Assembly: GCF_041260155.1 (NCBI RefSeq) | Contig: NC_091931.1 | Location: forward strand, 24,913,154-24,977,153 | Length of the DNA: 64,000 nt | Source of the DNA: Ptychodera flava | Lineage: Eukaryota; Hemichordata; Enteropneusta; Ptychoderidae | Reading direction: 5' to 3' | In this document: piece after piece, positions 1-29,814 of the stretch | Layout: each line of letters opens with the position of its first letter | Position numbering within the stretch: position 1 is the stretch's first letter | Translations under genes and position numbers: made by a program | Notes under the pieces: generated by a model | What the model saw: the letters and a program-made list of their open reading frames with translations, nothing else | Databases searched by the model: none | Told to the model about the DNA's origin: nothing

Positions 1-351
1 TGACATAAAGACGTATAATTTGCACTTTTCAAAAGAACTGGAGTTGAACAAGGGCCTTTACCACGGAGCAGAACGTTTATCGTTTGGGTTGACAAAAATG
101 TTTGAAGAACTACAGCACAGTATGGTACTCCTTGCCGCAGAATTGCATTGTCATACGCTACAAAGCAAGCAAGTCATGAGCTCTTCAAAAACATTTGTAA
201 CTCCTATAGGTTATTATTGTGAAAGTGTTGAGCTTCGAGCTTTAGAATTATACAACAAAAAATTATAAGCGGTATAAGTAATTCTAATTGCATTTTTATC
301 CCTGCACAGCTGAGATGAAGACATACATATATCCAGCACTCCAAGCCTTAC
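1..351. other. intron 14 of the RTK
   Basis: No kinase C-lobe codons are visible on the minus strand here. A plus-strand frame is open from base 2 to 268 but resembles nothing I know. Confidence 0.5.
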
Positions 352-17478
<17,127 letters not shown>

Positions 17479-19940
17479 ACTTCTCCGTATGTTTGCATTA
17501 CCCACTGTTGAATGGAAAGAATGAAAATATAATGAGAGCGAAATCTACAGACTACACGAAACTTCAAGTTTGACGACTTAAGGAATAAAATTGACTGCGA
17601 TGACATGGAAGTGGTATAGGCGATCCGACCGGGCGTCACCTTCTTTGGTGAATTTTCCATGACGTCTACTTTTATTTTTAGCCGAGAGTATGTAAAATAA
17701 CCATCGCTGATCATGCAAATGATGGGAGTTTGACGGAGAGTTGAGAGAACGACAGACTGGCACTATGATTGGCTGACCAACTGACTGACGTTGCCAGTCG
17801 CCGTGGACATAGGGGGCCACTAAAACAAACGTCCAAATAGGTCTACATGTGTAAATGAAGGTTTACCTTCGATTATGTCAAGTCACAGAAGGTAACCATG
17901 GATCTTTTTAGGTGTGGAAAAGATAGACAGCAAAAGAAAGAATACAACAAAATTGTACGACTTAATCATATCCAGCTAAAGTTTTCACGTCAAGAAAAGA
18001 TGAAAAATTAAGTACAGTTAACTCTACAAACAGGAGTGACCATCCTCAATCTGGATCATTGATAAAAGTATCTTTATCTCGGGAAAGAGTGAGTCAAAAC
18101 CAGGAAAAAGGGCCATTGGAAATATTGCTATTTCAGAAGCTTCTGAAAAGGCATTCACAATTCACAAGAAAGGTCACACACTAAACAGATCGAACCCTAA
18201 TAAATCGACTTCAGCCTGTCGCTTACATTCTAGTTGTTTTACGGTGATACGACTTTTTCAAACCGTGGACAGTCAACGAGTTGAACAACTACTGATGATA
18301 TTTTGAGAAGAGTAAAATTCAACTGTTGACGTCCTCTTTTATCAAATCATTGCACACTAGTTATCCCCATTAATATATAAACTATTTACAGTTCGGTTAA
18401 AGTCTAAACAAATAGATATCTTTGCCATAATCCAGTAATACATGCATTGAATTCGAACTCCCAACATGCAGTACCAATTCCACAGGGCAAAAGGATTCGC
18501 CAATATAAAAAAAAATTTTCCACCTCAACAAAACGTAGTTGAAAGACGAGCTATGAGGTTCTATTTCTTAGAGTAACTTCGTATATCGCGGACGACACAA
18601 AGACTTAGATACATTGCATGCACAACACACAAATTCATTCAAAGTCGCTTAAACCGTGTTCACATGGGCTTCAAAAGTGTGGGTGTTGTCAAAATTGTTG
18701 TCAACCTCCGGAACTATCCGTCGAAGGCTGGGAATTCCGCAACATTTCTATAAGATGTGAATAATCAAAATCGCATCCTACAATACCTGCTACTAACCTT
18801 TCAGAGAGACGGTGTACGAAGCCATTCGCCTACATCCCACGTCCACCAGAGTTTCGATGTGTACAAACGACGCGCGGGTAACTACAAAGTGAAATGAAGT
18901 CGAGAACTACGAGAAGTCTATATCAAGTCGGTAGGAAATTGTCAATAAGTTACAGATTAAGGCTATATTTACTAAAAAATGCCACTCAATATCAGATGTA
19001 TGTTAAGATATCTGATAATATTTCAGAAAATATGACAGTCCGGTGAATTTATGGTTATTAGTTTTGCTGGGCACTCCTTTCGGAAAATCCCTCGGATTCC
19101 CCGTATTTTGTAACAATACTTTGATATATGACATAATTTGACTAATGCGCAGGCTCATGTGTAGGGGCACCTGTCCTTTTTTGCAGTGAAACTCTTCAAA
19201 CGTGACATCACATAGCCATGAATGTTTGGCAGAGACGCTATCAACTCTCCTCTGATTGGTTACCAAGCAGCAGGGAAAAAGCACTCCAACAACTTGAATT
19301 ACACCTGGTTACACGGTATTTCAAGCGGTTACCCCTCGCAATCGGCTCACTTCAGCGACCGACGCGCAGACGATGCGGTTATCATTGAAAGCCAAATCTT
19401 TGGTTGATCAGCTACATCTCAGACCACTTCCACAGCCGTCCTAGGGTTACAAAATCAGCATATGGCATTCATTTCACACTTCGAACGCAGACACGATATG
19501 TACATTTCACGGTATTACAAGTGTTCATGAAAAGACCTTCGCCAATGAGAGACTCGTGAAGCGCAGACGCGGCGCGGCGCCCTTGAAAGCCACGTACTGC
19601 GAATCAGATAAAGACAGCCTGATCCCGAGGCAAACAAGTAGTTTTAAAGTTGTCCCCAAAAGCCGCGAGTGTAGCGTTTTTTCCGTGGTAAAATATTCCT
19701 ATCTTCTCTGTTATATTTTAAATTACCCCATTATTCCATATTTCCTGCACTGACACCCACATGCCTCCTATTCGCGACGGATTGTGTTGCGATTGGTTTT
19801 CTGAAACGGGCAGGGCAAAAGCAATCGTGAATTGATAATGCAACACTGAGGCAGACAGAATTTACTAAAATGTAAATAGTTCAGTGTAAGCTGTCTACTT
19901 GCGAGCAGGTAAATCATACCAGGAGGTTTTAAACCAAATA
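17479..19940. other. upstream region of the RTK
   Basis: Must contain the RTK 5' UTR and promoter if exon 1 is right, but no TATA box, CpG-rich core or UTR exon could be assigned. A small GC-rich patch lies at 19555-19585. No other gene was seen. Confidence 0.35.
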
Positions 19941-20225
19941 ACTAGCAATAACGACCAGTAAAGACCAGTAACGTACAGAAATCATTTATAACGAGCTAGA
20001 CTCTAGATAGAACGAGCCAATAACGAGCAATAACTAGCAAAAAACATGATGTGCCCATAAATTACACTCTACAGCCACGGTTCCCGCCAGTCCCGAAAAT
20101 CAAGCCCTTTATAACATGTTTTGTTTATACATATTTACTAGAAACCTTAGCAACAGTACTCATAGAGTGAGCAATAACGAGCTAGAACTAGATAGAACGG
20201 GCCAATAACGTGCATTAACACTACA
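19941..20225. repeat. AATAACGAGC-type repeat
   Basis: Short units such as AATAACGAGC and ACTAGCAATAACGA recur. A block of about 48 bases at 19989-20037 is repeated at 20168-20215 in direct orientation. Confidence 0.65.
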
Positions 20226-20255
20226 TTACATTAAACCACAACCGCTTTGTTTTTG

Positions 20256-21312
20256 AAAAAGATAAATTTATTTCCACATAGTCAGAAATAAAACAAATCT
20301 ACATAACCGTGAATGCATTCAAATTACAATGCATCTTGTCTGAAAACAAAAAAAACCCAAATAATTAGCTGTTTAATTACAAAGATTATCATATGAATGC
20401 ATTCAGGACACATTTTTCTCCTTCAAGTCTTGTTTACAAGGCTTGAAAAATTCGTGATAAAATCCTCAGTTTTATTCATCATCTTATAAGTAAAATACAA
20501 TTTATTCATCCATGAGGAGAGATAACATTTCAATTGCATGACACAGGATTGAAGGGAAACTTTAATCCCATCAAGAGTAACCGAATTTCGAATATTCCAA
20601 ACTGTATATTTTACAAAGGAAGTAATACAGTAAATAATGTCAGATGTTGCATTATTATCATTTTCGATTCTTGCAATTGCTAATCTTTTGATATTGATAT
20701 TATTATCGAAGTTGTGTTTTCTGACAAAGAAAGAAATACATTTCTGCCAGATTTCTTTAACATATTTACACTCTAATAAGATGTGTTCCAGTGTTTCTTC
20801 TTGGCCACAAATATGGCATTTCCCATCACTTAAATTGAAAGTTTTAGCCAAGCTTCCTGTGACTAGGCCTCGATGGAAAATCTTCCAATTTAAACCATTT
20901 ACTGAATTGCTGACAATTCCTGTTGAATTAAGACGGCTGAATAGAGTAGCTTTGTAACTGTCAGTGAGGCCTAGATTCTCAGCTCATTTTTGACCAATCT
21001 GACCTTTGACTGCATGCCATTTCTTATCAACTAATTTCCAATAGAGTGACTTGGTTTTGACATCACTTTTTGTCAGACCATAATTCTCTAAGTCTAAGAT
21101 ATCATAGTTTCTTCATTTTGGATGTTTGAAGAGATGATTTGTTTCCAGGAATCTGGAATAGCATTGAGGAGTGTTTCAAAGTCTGTCTTGATTTCCTCTT
21201 GTACATGTCTATTTGTACCTCCTCTAATTTTTGCAATTATTTCCCATGGTTAAAGCCAGTCATTTCTGACATCATTCCAGATGTCCTTAAGCCTAAAATT
21301 CCACTCTTGACC
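20256..21312 (-). mobile_element. LINE fragment, C-terminal end with CCHC-like knuckle
   Basis: A 142-codon frame (20851-20423) begins AKTFNLSDGKCHICGQ and continues EETLEHILLECKYVKEIW, the zinc-knuckle region after the reverse transcriptase in Tx1/I-like LINEs. Upstream frames read NSVNGLNWKIFHRGLVTGS, LLNAIPDSWKQII and FRLKDIWNDVRNDWL in the correct order, separated by a few stops and frame changes. The 3' tail ends near 20256 in AAATAAA and A-rich sequence. The 5' region is missing, so it is a truncated, inactive copy. Confidence 0.82.
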
Positions 21313-21314
21313 AT

Positions 21315-21545
21315 TTTTTGCTCACGTGTGAACACGTGAGCATATGTCGCAGCGATGTCTGTCTGTCTGTGTGTCTGTCTGTCTGTCTGTTGGTCCATTT
21401 TCTCAAAAACGGCTGAACGTATTTCAGTCAATTTGGTAGACATCTTCAGAATTCAAATGGCTAGAACTGAAAAGGTTTTGGTGGGCGTGGCTTGGATATT
21501 AATGAAGTTATGAAAGTTTTAATTTTTCTGTTACGCCGCGTATGA
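21315..21545 (+). mobile_element. dispersed element end with hairpin and CTGT tract
   Basis: Starts with a near-perfect hairpin (GCTCACGTGT, GA, ACACGTGAGC), then CTGT repeats, then CTCAAAAACGGCTGAACG. It matches the reverse complement of 8750-8935. It abuts the LINE fragment at 21312. Confidence 0.6.
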
Positions 21546-21796
21546 CAAGTGAAAACAATCGACTGTTTGAGGGCGCTGTGAAATGTGCTTGTCCAGGTTG
21601 GCTACAGCTGGATAGCACTGGTTTCAACCACGGTCCCTCCGTGTTTCAACCTCGTATTGAACATTAAAAATATGATATTTTATTACTCATTCAACTCACT
21701 ATTCAAGATAAAATATCGTTTAGCAAATTAGCTTTATCCTTGGTAATTGATTGTTTCCCTCGCTGCTCGATCGCCAGAAATGAGTACATACGTTCT

Positions 21797-22396
21797 TAGC
21801 CCTGCGTACGATGCTGTGTGTTCCGCTACAGCTAATAGCCCCGCTCACCACAGCCCTGCAAAGACCCGTACGTAGAGTTGGTGACTTCAAATCCATTTTT
21901 GGACTTGACGTAAAAAGCCAAATTACTGCCGAAATTCAGCGTTCTTGGGCCCAAGTCGTATCCCTGCCTACCTCAGCTACTCGATCGCTTCCAAAAATGC
22001 CAGTTTTTATTCTTTTTTCGTAAATAACCGTCGATGTCGGCAACTCTCTCGCTAGCCCTGCGTACGTACGCAGTGTACGCTGTGCATTCCCTGTGTGCGT
22101 TCCTAACACACAGCGTACACTGCGTACGTACGCAGGGCTAGCGAGAGAGTTGCCGACATCGACGGTTATTTACGAAAAAAGAATAAAAGACTGGCATTTT
22201 GGAAGCGATCGAGTAGCTGAGGTAGGCAGGGATACGACTTGGGCCCAAGAACGCTGAATTTCGGCAGTAATTTGGCTTTTTACGTCAAGTCAAAAAATGG
22301 ATTTGAAGTCACCAACTCTACGTACGGGTCTTTGCAGGGCTGTGGTGAGCGGGGCTATTAGCTGCAGCGGAACACACAGCATCGTACGCAGGGCTA
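21797..22396. mobile_element. 600-bp foldback element with 9-bp target duplication
   Basis: Arms 21797-22084 and 22109-22396 (288 bases each, nearly identical) face each other around a 24-base loop. The element is bounded by direct copies of ATACGTTCT at 21788-21796 and 22397-22405. Both ends read TAGCCCTGCGTACG, and the same motif recurs at both sides of the centre (22053 and 22140). It has no coding capacity. The 9-bp duplication fits foldback or Mutator-like elements. Confidence 0.88.
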
Positions 22397-22668
22397 ATAC
22401 GTTCTCTACCTAGCCTCATGGCATGGAAGTGCTGATGAATAATAACTTTGGATCAAAGGTATTGAAGTGTCCAATCAGGTTCGTGCACAGAGTCCAAGGC
22501 CATAACCTACTTCATGTACTTCTGCACTGTTTTGATTTTGCTTCGCCAAGAAACGTATTCGTCATTGTCCATAGAAGTATGTTTGCTCTCCTTTGAGGTT
22601 GTTTGTGAAACAAATTCCGGGATAGGCCTTGGAATGCATACGATCGGCATCGCGGCAGTGCATGTAGC

Positions 22669-22786
22669 TAGCCCTACGAGTATGGCGAGAGTGTCCGGCT
22701 TTGGCTACGCCGCCTCCCACCTCCGGTAGGCGGCGTAGCCCCCGGCGTAGCCAAAGCCGGACACTGTCGCCATACTCGTAGGGCTA
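22669..22786. mobile_element. 118-bp foldback element with 10-bp target duplication
   Basis: A hairpin from TAGCCCTACGAGTATGGCG to its reverse complement, flanked by direct TGCATGTAGC at 22659-22668 and 22787-22796. The ends share TAGCCCT-CG with the 600-bp foldback 270 bases away, so the two belong to one family. Confidence 0.85.
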
Positions 22787-23271
22787 TGCATGTAGCGTAC
22801 CATGCTTGTGTAACTGCCGAGCTCAACGTGCATTCACGGTTGATACTCGTGTACAATCATGATGTGTTCAATTCTGATGAAGATTCATAAGTCTTATTTT
22901 TGCAGTCTTTTTTCCGTACGATAATCCCGACAATACGTGTTACTGTTAGACGAGGTGGCCATTTTATGATAAGTTTCAATACTGCACAGCTACATAGCGT
23001 CACTATCGTGTGATCGAGGTACAGCGTTGTTGAACGGGATACAGAAACTCTGCAGAGGGAGAAACGATCGTTGACATGAACAGTCAATGTACTTCAGCAC
23101 GTAGTCCGCAGATAGCGGATCGAGAAAATAAACGTGTCCCAGTAAATAACGGAATATTTATGTACATTAACTCGATATTAATCAAATTTCCAGCTCATCG
23201 CAAAAAAATGTATTGCAAAGATTAATTTGTCACTGACAAATACTGCACTGTATGGAAAAACAGTCTGTAGA

Positions 23272-23532
23272 ATTCTTGACCGCGGACATCCGGGAACTGG
23301 CGGATTTTTACGTCATTTTTGCGTCACACTGCCGAGAGAACAAAATATTGAAGTGTGGATTTTTCAACATTTACAGCAGTATTCAAAGTTTCAACATCAT
23401 GTCAATGATAAACACTAAGTTCTGTACTTTGTCACATAATTTCTGCATTGTTCATTGTCCTGTGAAGTCAAATCCCATTTCACCTCACTCGCGTGCGTGA
23501 GGTGAAAGTGACGTCACTCCGCGGTCAAGAAT
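23272..23532. mobile_element. candidate 261-bp element with 15-bp inverted ends
   Basis: ATTCTTGACCGCGGA at 23272 and its exact reverse complement at 23518-23532. Inside, near the right end, is a hairpin (TTTCACCTCAC / GTGAGGTGAAA) and a TGACGTCA palindrome. No clear target duplication was found, so the element status is tentative. Confidence 0.4.
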
Positions 23533-24297
23533 AGTTCAACTTCAAGTGGTATTACCTGAGACAAACACTTGTGTTGTCAATTTTGATTTCATTTCATAAA
23601 CTTCATACTTCATCGAGTATCGTGTATTTCAGCCTTTGTGAAGCCATTTTATTGATATTTTCAATTTTTGTCTTGGCTTTGTTGTGGAACATGTTGAATC
23701 GTCTCCGTGGATATGTAGGCAAAAGTGTGACGGGGTCGAAGTGACTTGGGTACCTGGGGCCGCCAAAACCAGTGTGAATTACTGGGGTCAAAGCGGACAG
23801 CGGCCGGGATGACGTGTTCCCCAGCGAGCTACCTTCAGAAGTCTGTTTCATCGCAAAAAACGTCAACTTTTAAAACCCGTCATTTATTTACTGATGTTAT
23901 TCTCAGCATCACAAACATATACGCCTCTGCTATGTATCACAGCAAATAGTTATATTTGAGCGCCCCGTAAATGGGATCCTCGTTTTTTTGCGAACCCGGA
24001 AGTGTGTCTTGCTCAATTCATTTCCTACCCATAGCGAGGGAAACTGCCCGCGTTCCCATGCTCCCATGCACCCTTTTTCAATGCCAGTGCAACGCCATCT
24101 GTGCAAAATTTGTGGTGGTATGCTCCCGTGTGATGGAAAACCTCTCTTATTCTAACAATGACGTAGTTGACTTTGGACTTCGATTTCGTAAATGTGATGT
24201 CCATGCAGTGAGTTTGGGTTGGCGCGCTTATAATGCAATCTTCGCCCGCCTGCGGTCCGAATCCCGCATTTATTAGCGATATTTATCTGTTTTGACT
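23533..24297. other. unassigned intergenic stretch
   Basis: Open frames at 23603-23866 and 23971-24276 show no recognisable motif. Nothing else seen. Confidence 0.35.
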
Positions 24298-24745
24298 TGA
24301 CCAAAGTTGGCAAAACTTGCTATGTACATTAAAGATACTATGATACAAGATTATTGAAAGTCATTTGACATTTTTTTCAGCCAATTCCCAATATGCATAT
24401 TTAATGAACCTTCCAAATTAGGGATATATACTGGCATTTACTTGATAAAATTTGGCGAAACATGCTGTGTACATTGATCATTATACCAGGTTATAACAGT
24501 ATTGAAAGTCATTTTGCATTTTCATGTCAGCTAATTCATATTTGCATAAATAGCTAACAAGCTTTCACGGTTTGGCATATAGAGCTTGAAGGACTTGACC
24601 AAAGGTATTACACATGCTATATTGTGATACAATGACAGTACTCAAAGAAATTAATTATTTTTATTTCAGCTAATTACATATTTGAATACTTAATGACCTT
24701 TAGAATTGATCTGTGGTGAAATTCATTGTGTTGATCATAACACTT
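24298..24745. repeat. tandem repeat, three ~150-bp units
   Basis: Units begin near 24298, 24444 and 24597 (GACCAAA or a variant) and share CAGCTAATT, a TATTTGCAT/ATATGCAT block and a TGCTATGTAC-type block. Unit length and motif content recall the 146-bp array at 7.2-8.7 kb, but the sequences are not the same. Confidence 0.7.
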
Positions 24746-25332
24746 TAAATGTAGCAAAGCATGTAGCAAAGGTTCAAACTTGCACATAAATGCAATATTA
24801 TGAAACACGTGAGCATTTTCAGTTCATATCTGGTTAATAAAAGAGGACACTTCCTTCATTCTTAATATTTTCATTATACCACAGAACTTCTCTAAGAAGA
24901 TTCTGTTTTGATATCGATGTCGGTATTCACTCTTGTAAGTCTACGTGACTTCCAGGTATTTAACATATCCCCATACACCATTGGGGTTCGTTTGTTGTTC
25001 ACTTTGAAATTGAGATGGAGGTAGTGATAATCACTATTCACTAAACCACAACCGCAGTTCCGGCCAATCTGGGGATCACGCCCTCTACGACATATAGTTA
25101 CTGAGAATGTCTGCAACAGCGCACATAGAGTCACACAGGCGCTCGCAGCGTTGCTTGGATAGTCCATCGAAGGCCCGGAATCGAAGTATGAGGCCGAAGT
25201 AAATGTTGAAAGTAAAATTGACAGGATAGCCACTTCCCAGGGAGCTTCAAATCTCGCGTATGCGTGGCAATCATTTTGCGATCATGAAAGAACACTTGTC
25301 TGAACTCTCCCCTGCCCTTGATCTTACTTAGT

Positions 25333-25678
25333 AAGGAATGGAAAGAAATTACAGGGTGAGGGCCACCATTTTTTGTGCAACTATTTTGGAATTTCGCCCA
25401 AAAATATCAAATTACAGCGCATGGCAGTCTGTTTGGCCAACCATTGATAATTTTCCCATACAGAACAAGCTATATCTGTACATTTATATCTGTTTGATAA
25501 CTGTTGTACTCTCACTGGAAGCGGGAGCTTAGAAGATTTGTGTACATGGAATTTGACTTTTTTGAATTTCACCGAAACTGTTGATTCACTATTTATTGCA
25601 GTCTATAAGAAAACCATGAACTGTCAGGCCTGCATAAAATCCTGGGGCGGGAGAATTTCGGTACCAGGCCAAGGGACT
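25333..25678. mobile_element. degenerate Harbinger-like element related to A
   Basis: The left end resembles the ends of element A (TAA then GGAATGGAAAGAAATTA). The interior 25440-25615 matches the reverse complement of the ~180-bp units of element A (AACAAGCTATATCTGTACAT). The right end is poorly preserved. Confidence 0.4.
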
Positions 25679-25854
25679 AAAATGACGTGTGGAATTAACG
25701 ACCTGATGTTTATTAGGGAACGCTCGTTGGTGGCGATGTAGAGGAGTATTCAGGCCTGATTGAGAACACCGCGATAGGTAGTGTCCGCGACGTTGCTCAC
25801 GTCCGGTCGTGAGGCATAGATTGACACCTCATTGGATTAGCAAATAGTAGGAAC

Positions 25855-28800
25855 CACAGGCTCTAGAGTCAATGCAGGCGAACCGCTAGCCGTCACTGAT
25901 ACAATAAAAATCAAAAAGGTGAGCAACAGCGGAAGCCATGCACGGAGACCGAGTAAATTTCAACAGACGGTTTCGCCCTCTTTTATCTCAAACACAACTT
26001 GTTTATTGGGATCGATCGATGCCCAGTTCATCAACTTCATGAATAATCACACCAATATCCAAAATCTCTCTGTTAAGTCCATGAAAAAGCTGTGTTTTCG
26101 GAGTAGTGTCAGCTAGGAAACGCTATAATCATACACGACCCGTACTGACGGTACCTATCACGAAATGTTCTGATTGGTTGTTACTTTTAAGGGAATACGT
26201 CATCCGTTTCAGGGGGTGCTACACTCGAGAGATTTAGTTACACGTAATTACGTTCGATCAGTATCCGTAACGTCTTTGTCATGCAGTGTGCGAAACTCAT
26301 GCAAATCTCTACTGGCCAAGCGGGCAAGCAACTTTAAAAAATCACTGGCCCTGAAGGAAATCAACTGGTTCGTTATCAGGTCAAATCCAAATATAGTGAA
26401 GATTTTTTACCCGCGCTCAGTATAGGGGCCAAGAACATGGGATTGAAAAATAAATAAAAGACACCACTTCAAAATCCTAACATCAAACTGGTTTTTTTAT
26501 GCCTTTTAATTCTTTTATTCTTTTTTAATTCTTCAAATGAAGATGACTATCAAAACCGAAAGTTGGGGCAACTGATCTCAGTGTTAAAAAAACATAAAAT
26601 CAGTGAAAGGTTAAGCACTAACACATAAACGTTTTCATTTCCTAAAATAGCCTTTCACGACAAATATTTCTAACATTGAGAAAAAGAGCACAAGCGTGGG
26701 CTTGAAACACGTCCCAACACGGAAATGCTAAGCATCCAGAACTCCGATCAGGGATGGGTAAGTTTTGGCAGCATAAACACCGTATCACACACAAATTGAG
26801 TCAATATAACACATGACTCTTCAAAAAACGATTCTGACTTCTACCTTTTGAGGGACTCATCATCAAATTCAATGAAGGGAATACAAAAAATAGGGTAACT
26901 GATAAGAGAAATAATACTGAAATGTCTAAACCCACGTTAAAAGACAAATCACAAATTTAATGATGTGAGCGTAATTTTAACAGTGACCAAGGCAAATGGC
27001 CATCAAGTCAATGAAGACGGTACTTTGCACGATGTTTAAATATCGTATATTACTTTCTAGTATTGAAGTTTGACGTCCGACATATATCCGTCATCGTAAC
27101 GATCTATATATCTGGTCTAAAATCGATACTAGACAATACAACAATGGCTTGCCTCTTGTCGCTGCACGACGGGTTTGAGGAATTGCCCATATTTTACCCC
27201 AGGCCGATACATATCTTTATAGTAAACGATACTAGGCAATTCTGGAATGACTTGCCTTGCGTCTCGACACGCTGGATCTGCGAAATCACAGATATTTACT
27301 CGATATTTATCGGCGATTGGGACCCCAATATCGTCACCAGAATGACTCACCTCGTGTCTCGGGCACGTGTGGTCTATGTAAAATCACCGATGTTTATCGG
27401 CGATTTCGGGACAAACGTCCGATATGTCGGAGATTTGCCACCTCACAGATCTTGCCAAGCCCGACTTCATCATTCGGCTCTAACTTCGATACTATACTTG
27501 TTAAATATGGGGTAAATAATCGATGTATATCTTGGAGATCAAAACCTTTCAGATTTTGCCCCGCGGTCTAGCCAAGCCCGATTTCAGTAGTCCGACTTTA
27601 ACTTAAATTATACGATACTAGACTTGTCTAAAAGGTGGGTAAATATCCAATATATATGGGGGTTTCACCATCTTACAAATCTGACCATATTTTTGTCAAG
27701 GGTCTATGATCAGACCACTAATTTCGATACTGTGTTGTCCAGTAGCTGCAAATATCCGATATCATATAAAAGTCCAATGTTGAAGTGTCATCGAAATCCA
27801 GTTTACCTCGACACATGCAACTCGAACGATACGCTAAACTATTATTCTTTAATAATCACGACGAGATCTCCACCCTAACACATGTAAGGTCTTTCGCTCT
27901 GATGCAGTACCATATCTTTGAATAATTTTGTCAGGTAATTAGCTTAGCAAAACATTCTGGTAAACTTTTGGACACTAGGAAAGGAACAGCACCGGGACAT
28001 CTTTCAATAGTTACTGGTACGTCGGGCATGGAAACTGTTGGTCTCCGGCCATCGGGTTAGCGTGAATTCCCCACGCTGTTTTCATGTGATAACCAGACGT
28101 TGCGTGCGTGTGGAGCAGTAGTTTGTAACGTCGAATGACACTTTTACACGTAGTCATAATTACTAATAGTATTTTTTCAGATTTTCTAATGATTTCCGCG
28201 AATTGTGACAAGCAATCTCGTAGAGTATCACTGTAAATTGACAATTATCTTTGAGGCCAAAAAAAAGAGAAAAGGAATTGTGCTGTTCAGATAACATGGT
28301 TTTCAAAAATAGGGTAGGTAGATAGGTCGGCAGGATTTTTTTTTCTTTTTACAAAATATTTTTATTTAAATATGCATTGTACAGGGGTTCAGGGCGCTCA
28401 AACACTGGCCATAACATTTCCAGATAAAATGTACCATATAGGCATATAAAGGAAAAAACATGAGACGTCCTCTTTCAAGCAAAAATCAAAATGCCAAGTA
28501 ACAAACGTGTGATTTCACGGATTTGTCTTTCTTTTCTTTTTAGTTCCTTGTTTACGTAGCTCTAAATAAAAATAGGGTCGACAGATAAAAAATAGAGTAG
28601 GTCGGGTTATCGGAACAGCACAATATTTTTTGTTTGACCTAAGAATACTTCGTATTTGCAACAGTACAAGAAATACTTGCTATGATTTCCTGATACGAAC
28701 GAAATGTAGTATTCCACATTATATGTGACGCCGTCACAAAGATTTCTGTAACCATGTAAATAATTTTATCTAAGAGAATAAACTAGTCCTCGCGTAGAGA

Positions 28801-29468
28801 AGATAATGTTTCTTTAGAGCTTGCACGAATTTCGCTAAAGCTTGTTTCACTTATGTACTACACATGATCAAAACGAAAACAAAATACTATAGCAGGAGCC
28901 TGTACAATATGTGCTTCCACTCCCACTTGCACTAGGTGCAAACCCCCTGTTAGGTACGGCAACAAGTGAGGAATGTTGAAGAAAATTTTATTCAAAGTAA
29001 GATAAGAAGTGAGAACATTGATGAGGAAAACTGTAAATCTTACTTACCAGTATGAATACGCTGCCATAGCGAAGCTTGTGGTGCGGACAAGTGAAAGTTA
29101 ACCGATATTTTGAATTTACGTTCGTAAAGCCGTTATCCAATCACAAGCTTCCCCTTGTGGGTCATGACCATTGACCCCAGTCAGTGCGGGTCATGTATGA
29201 TTATAGCGTTTCCTAGCTGACACTGCTCCGAAAACACAGCTTTTTCATGGACTTAACAGAGAGATTTTGGATATTGGTGTGAGTATTCATGAAGTTGATG
29301 AACTGGAGCATCGATCGACCCAATAAACAATTTGTGTTTGAGATAAAAGAGGGCGAAACCGTCTGTTGAAATTTACTCGGTCTCCGTGCATGGCTTCCGC
29401 TGTTGCTCACCTTTTTGATTTTTATTGTATCAGTGACAGCTAGCGGTTCGCATGCATTGACTCTAGAG
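25855..29468. mobile_element. 3.6-kb element with 288-bp inverted ends and 14-bp flanking repeat
   Basis: Inverted repeats 25861-26148 and 29181-29468 are about 96% identical by eye. Direct copies of CAAATAGTAGGAAC lie at 25841-25854 and 29469-29482. The left end has six extra bases (CACAGG). The interior shows no long reading frame and no recognised transposase. It carries a degenerate repeat zone at about 27070-27780 (CGATACTA / ATATCCGATAT themes) and a nested 347-bp element. Class unknown. Confidence 0.7.
28277..28623. mobile_element. nested element with TTGTGCTGTTC inverted ends
   Basis: The left end TTGTGCTGTTCAGATAAC is mirrored by GTTATCGGAACAGCACAA on the right. Subterminal AAAATAGGGTAGGT-type motifs occur at both sides. 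It lies inside the 3.6-kb inverted-end element. Confidence 0.5.
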
Positions 29469-29814
29469 CAAATAGTAGGAACTGAATCGGATTTCACTAG
29501 GGAGAATACTCTTCTAAAATATATATCCTAAGTTTGCGGTTTCACTGATCAATTCCTTTTTCACATTAAAAAATGTTGAATGAATTCTTCTTGACCAATA
29601 AATGTTGATATGACATCAGACAGGGCTTTCTGTTGTTTTGGTTAGCAGTGTCGCAACAAATTCAGTTGTTAATGACACGGAGCTACTCTTTTGGTAGCTC
29701 CATGATAATGACTATGGCATTGTTTAATTCTTTAGTTGACATCTAGGTAAGTAGACCTGGGGTACTATGGTCTGTCTTTACGACCTTCTGGAATATTCAT
29801 CCTAAATCGTCAGC

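Noticed and set aside
2-268. Plus-strand open frame of 89 codons from the left edge
   Set aside because: No family resemblance, no splice or start support, and it lies in the intron of the minus-strand kinase gene.
24892-25233. Minus-strand frame with a weak signal-like start and several cysteines
   Set aside because: No recognised domain, no splice partners, and cysteine spacing fits no family I know.
25919-26116. Open frames repeated in both ends of the 3.6-kb element (also 29213-29497)
   Set aside because: They are the same inverted terminal sequence read twice. No protein family is recognised.
29678-29702. Hairpin GGAGCTAC / GTAGCTCC
   Set aside because: Short arms and no adjacent direct repeat; likely chance.
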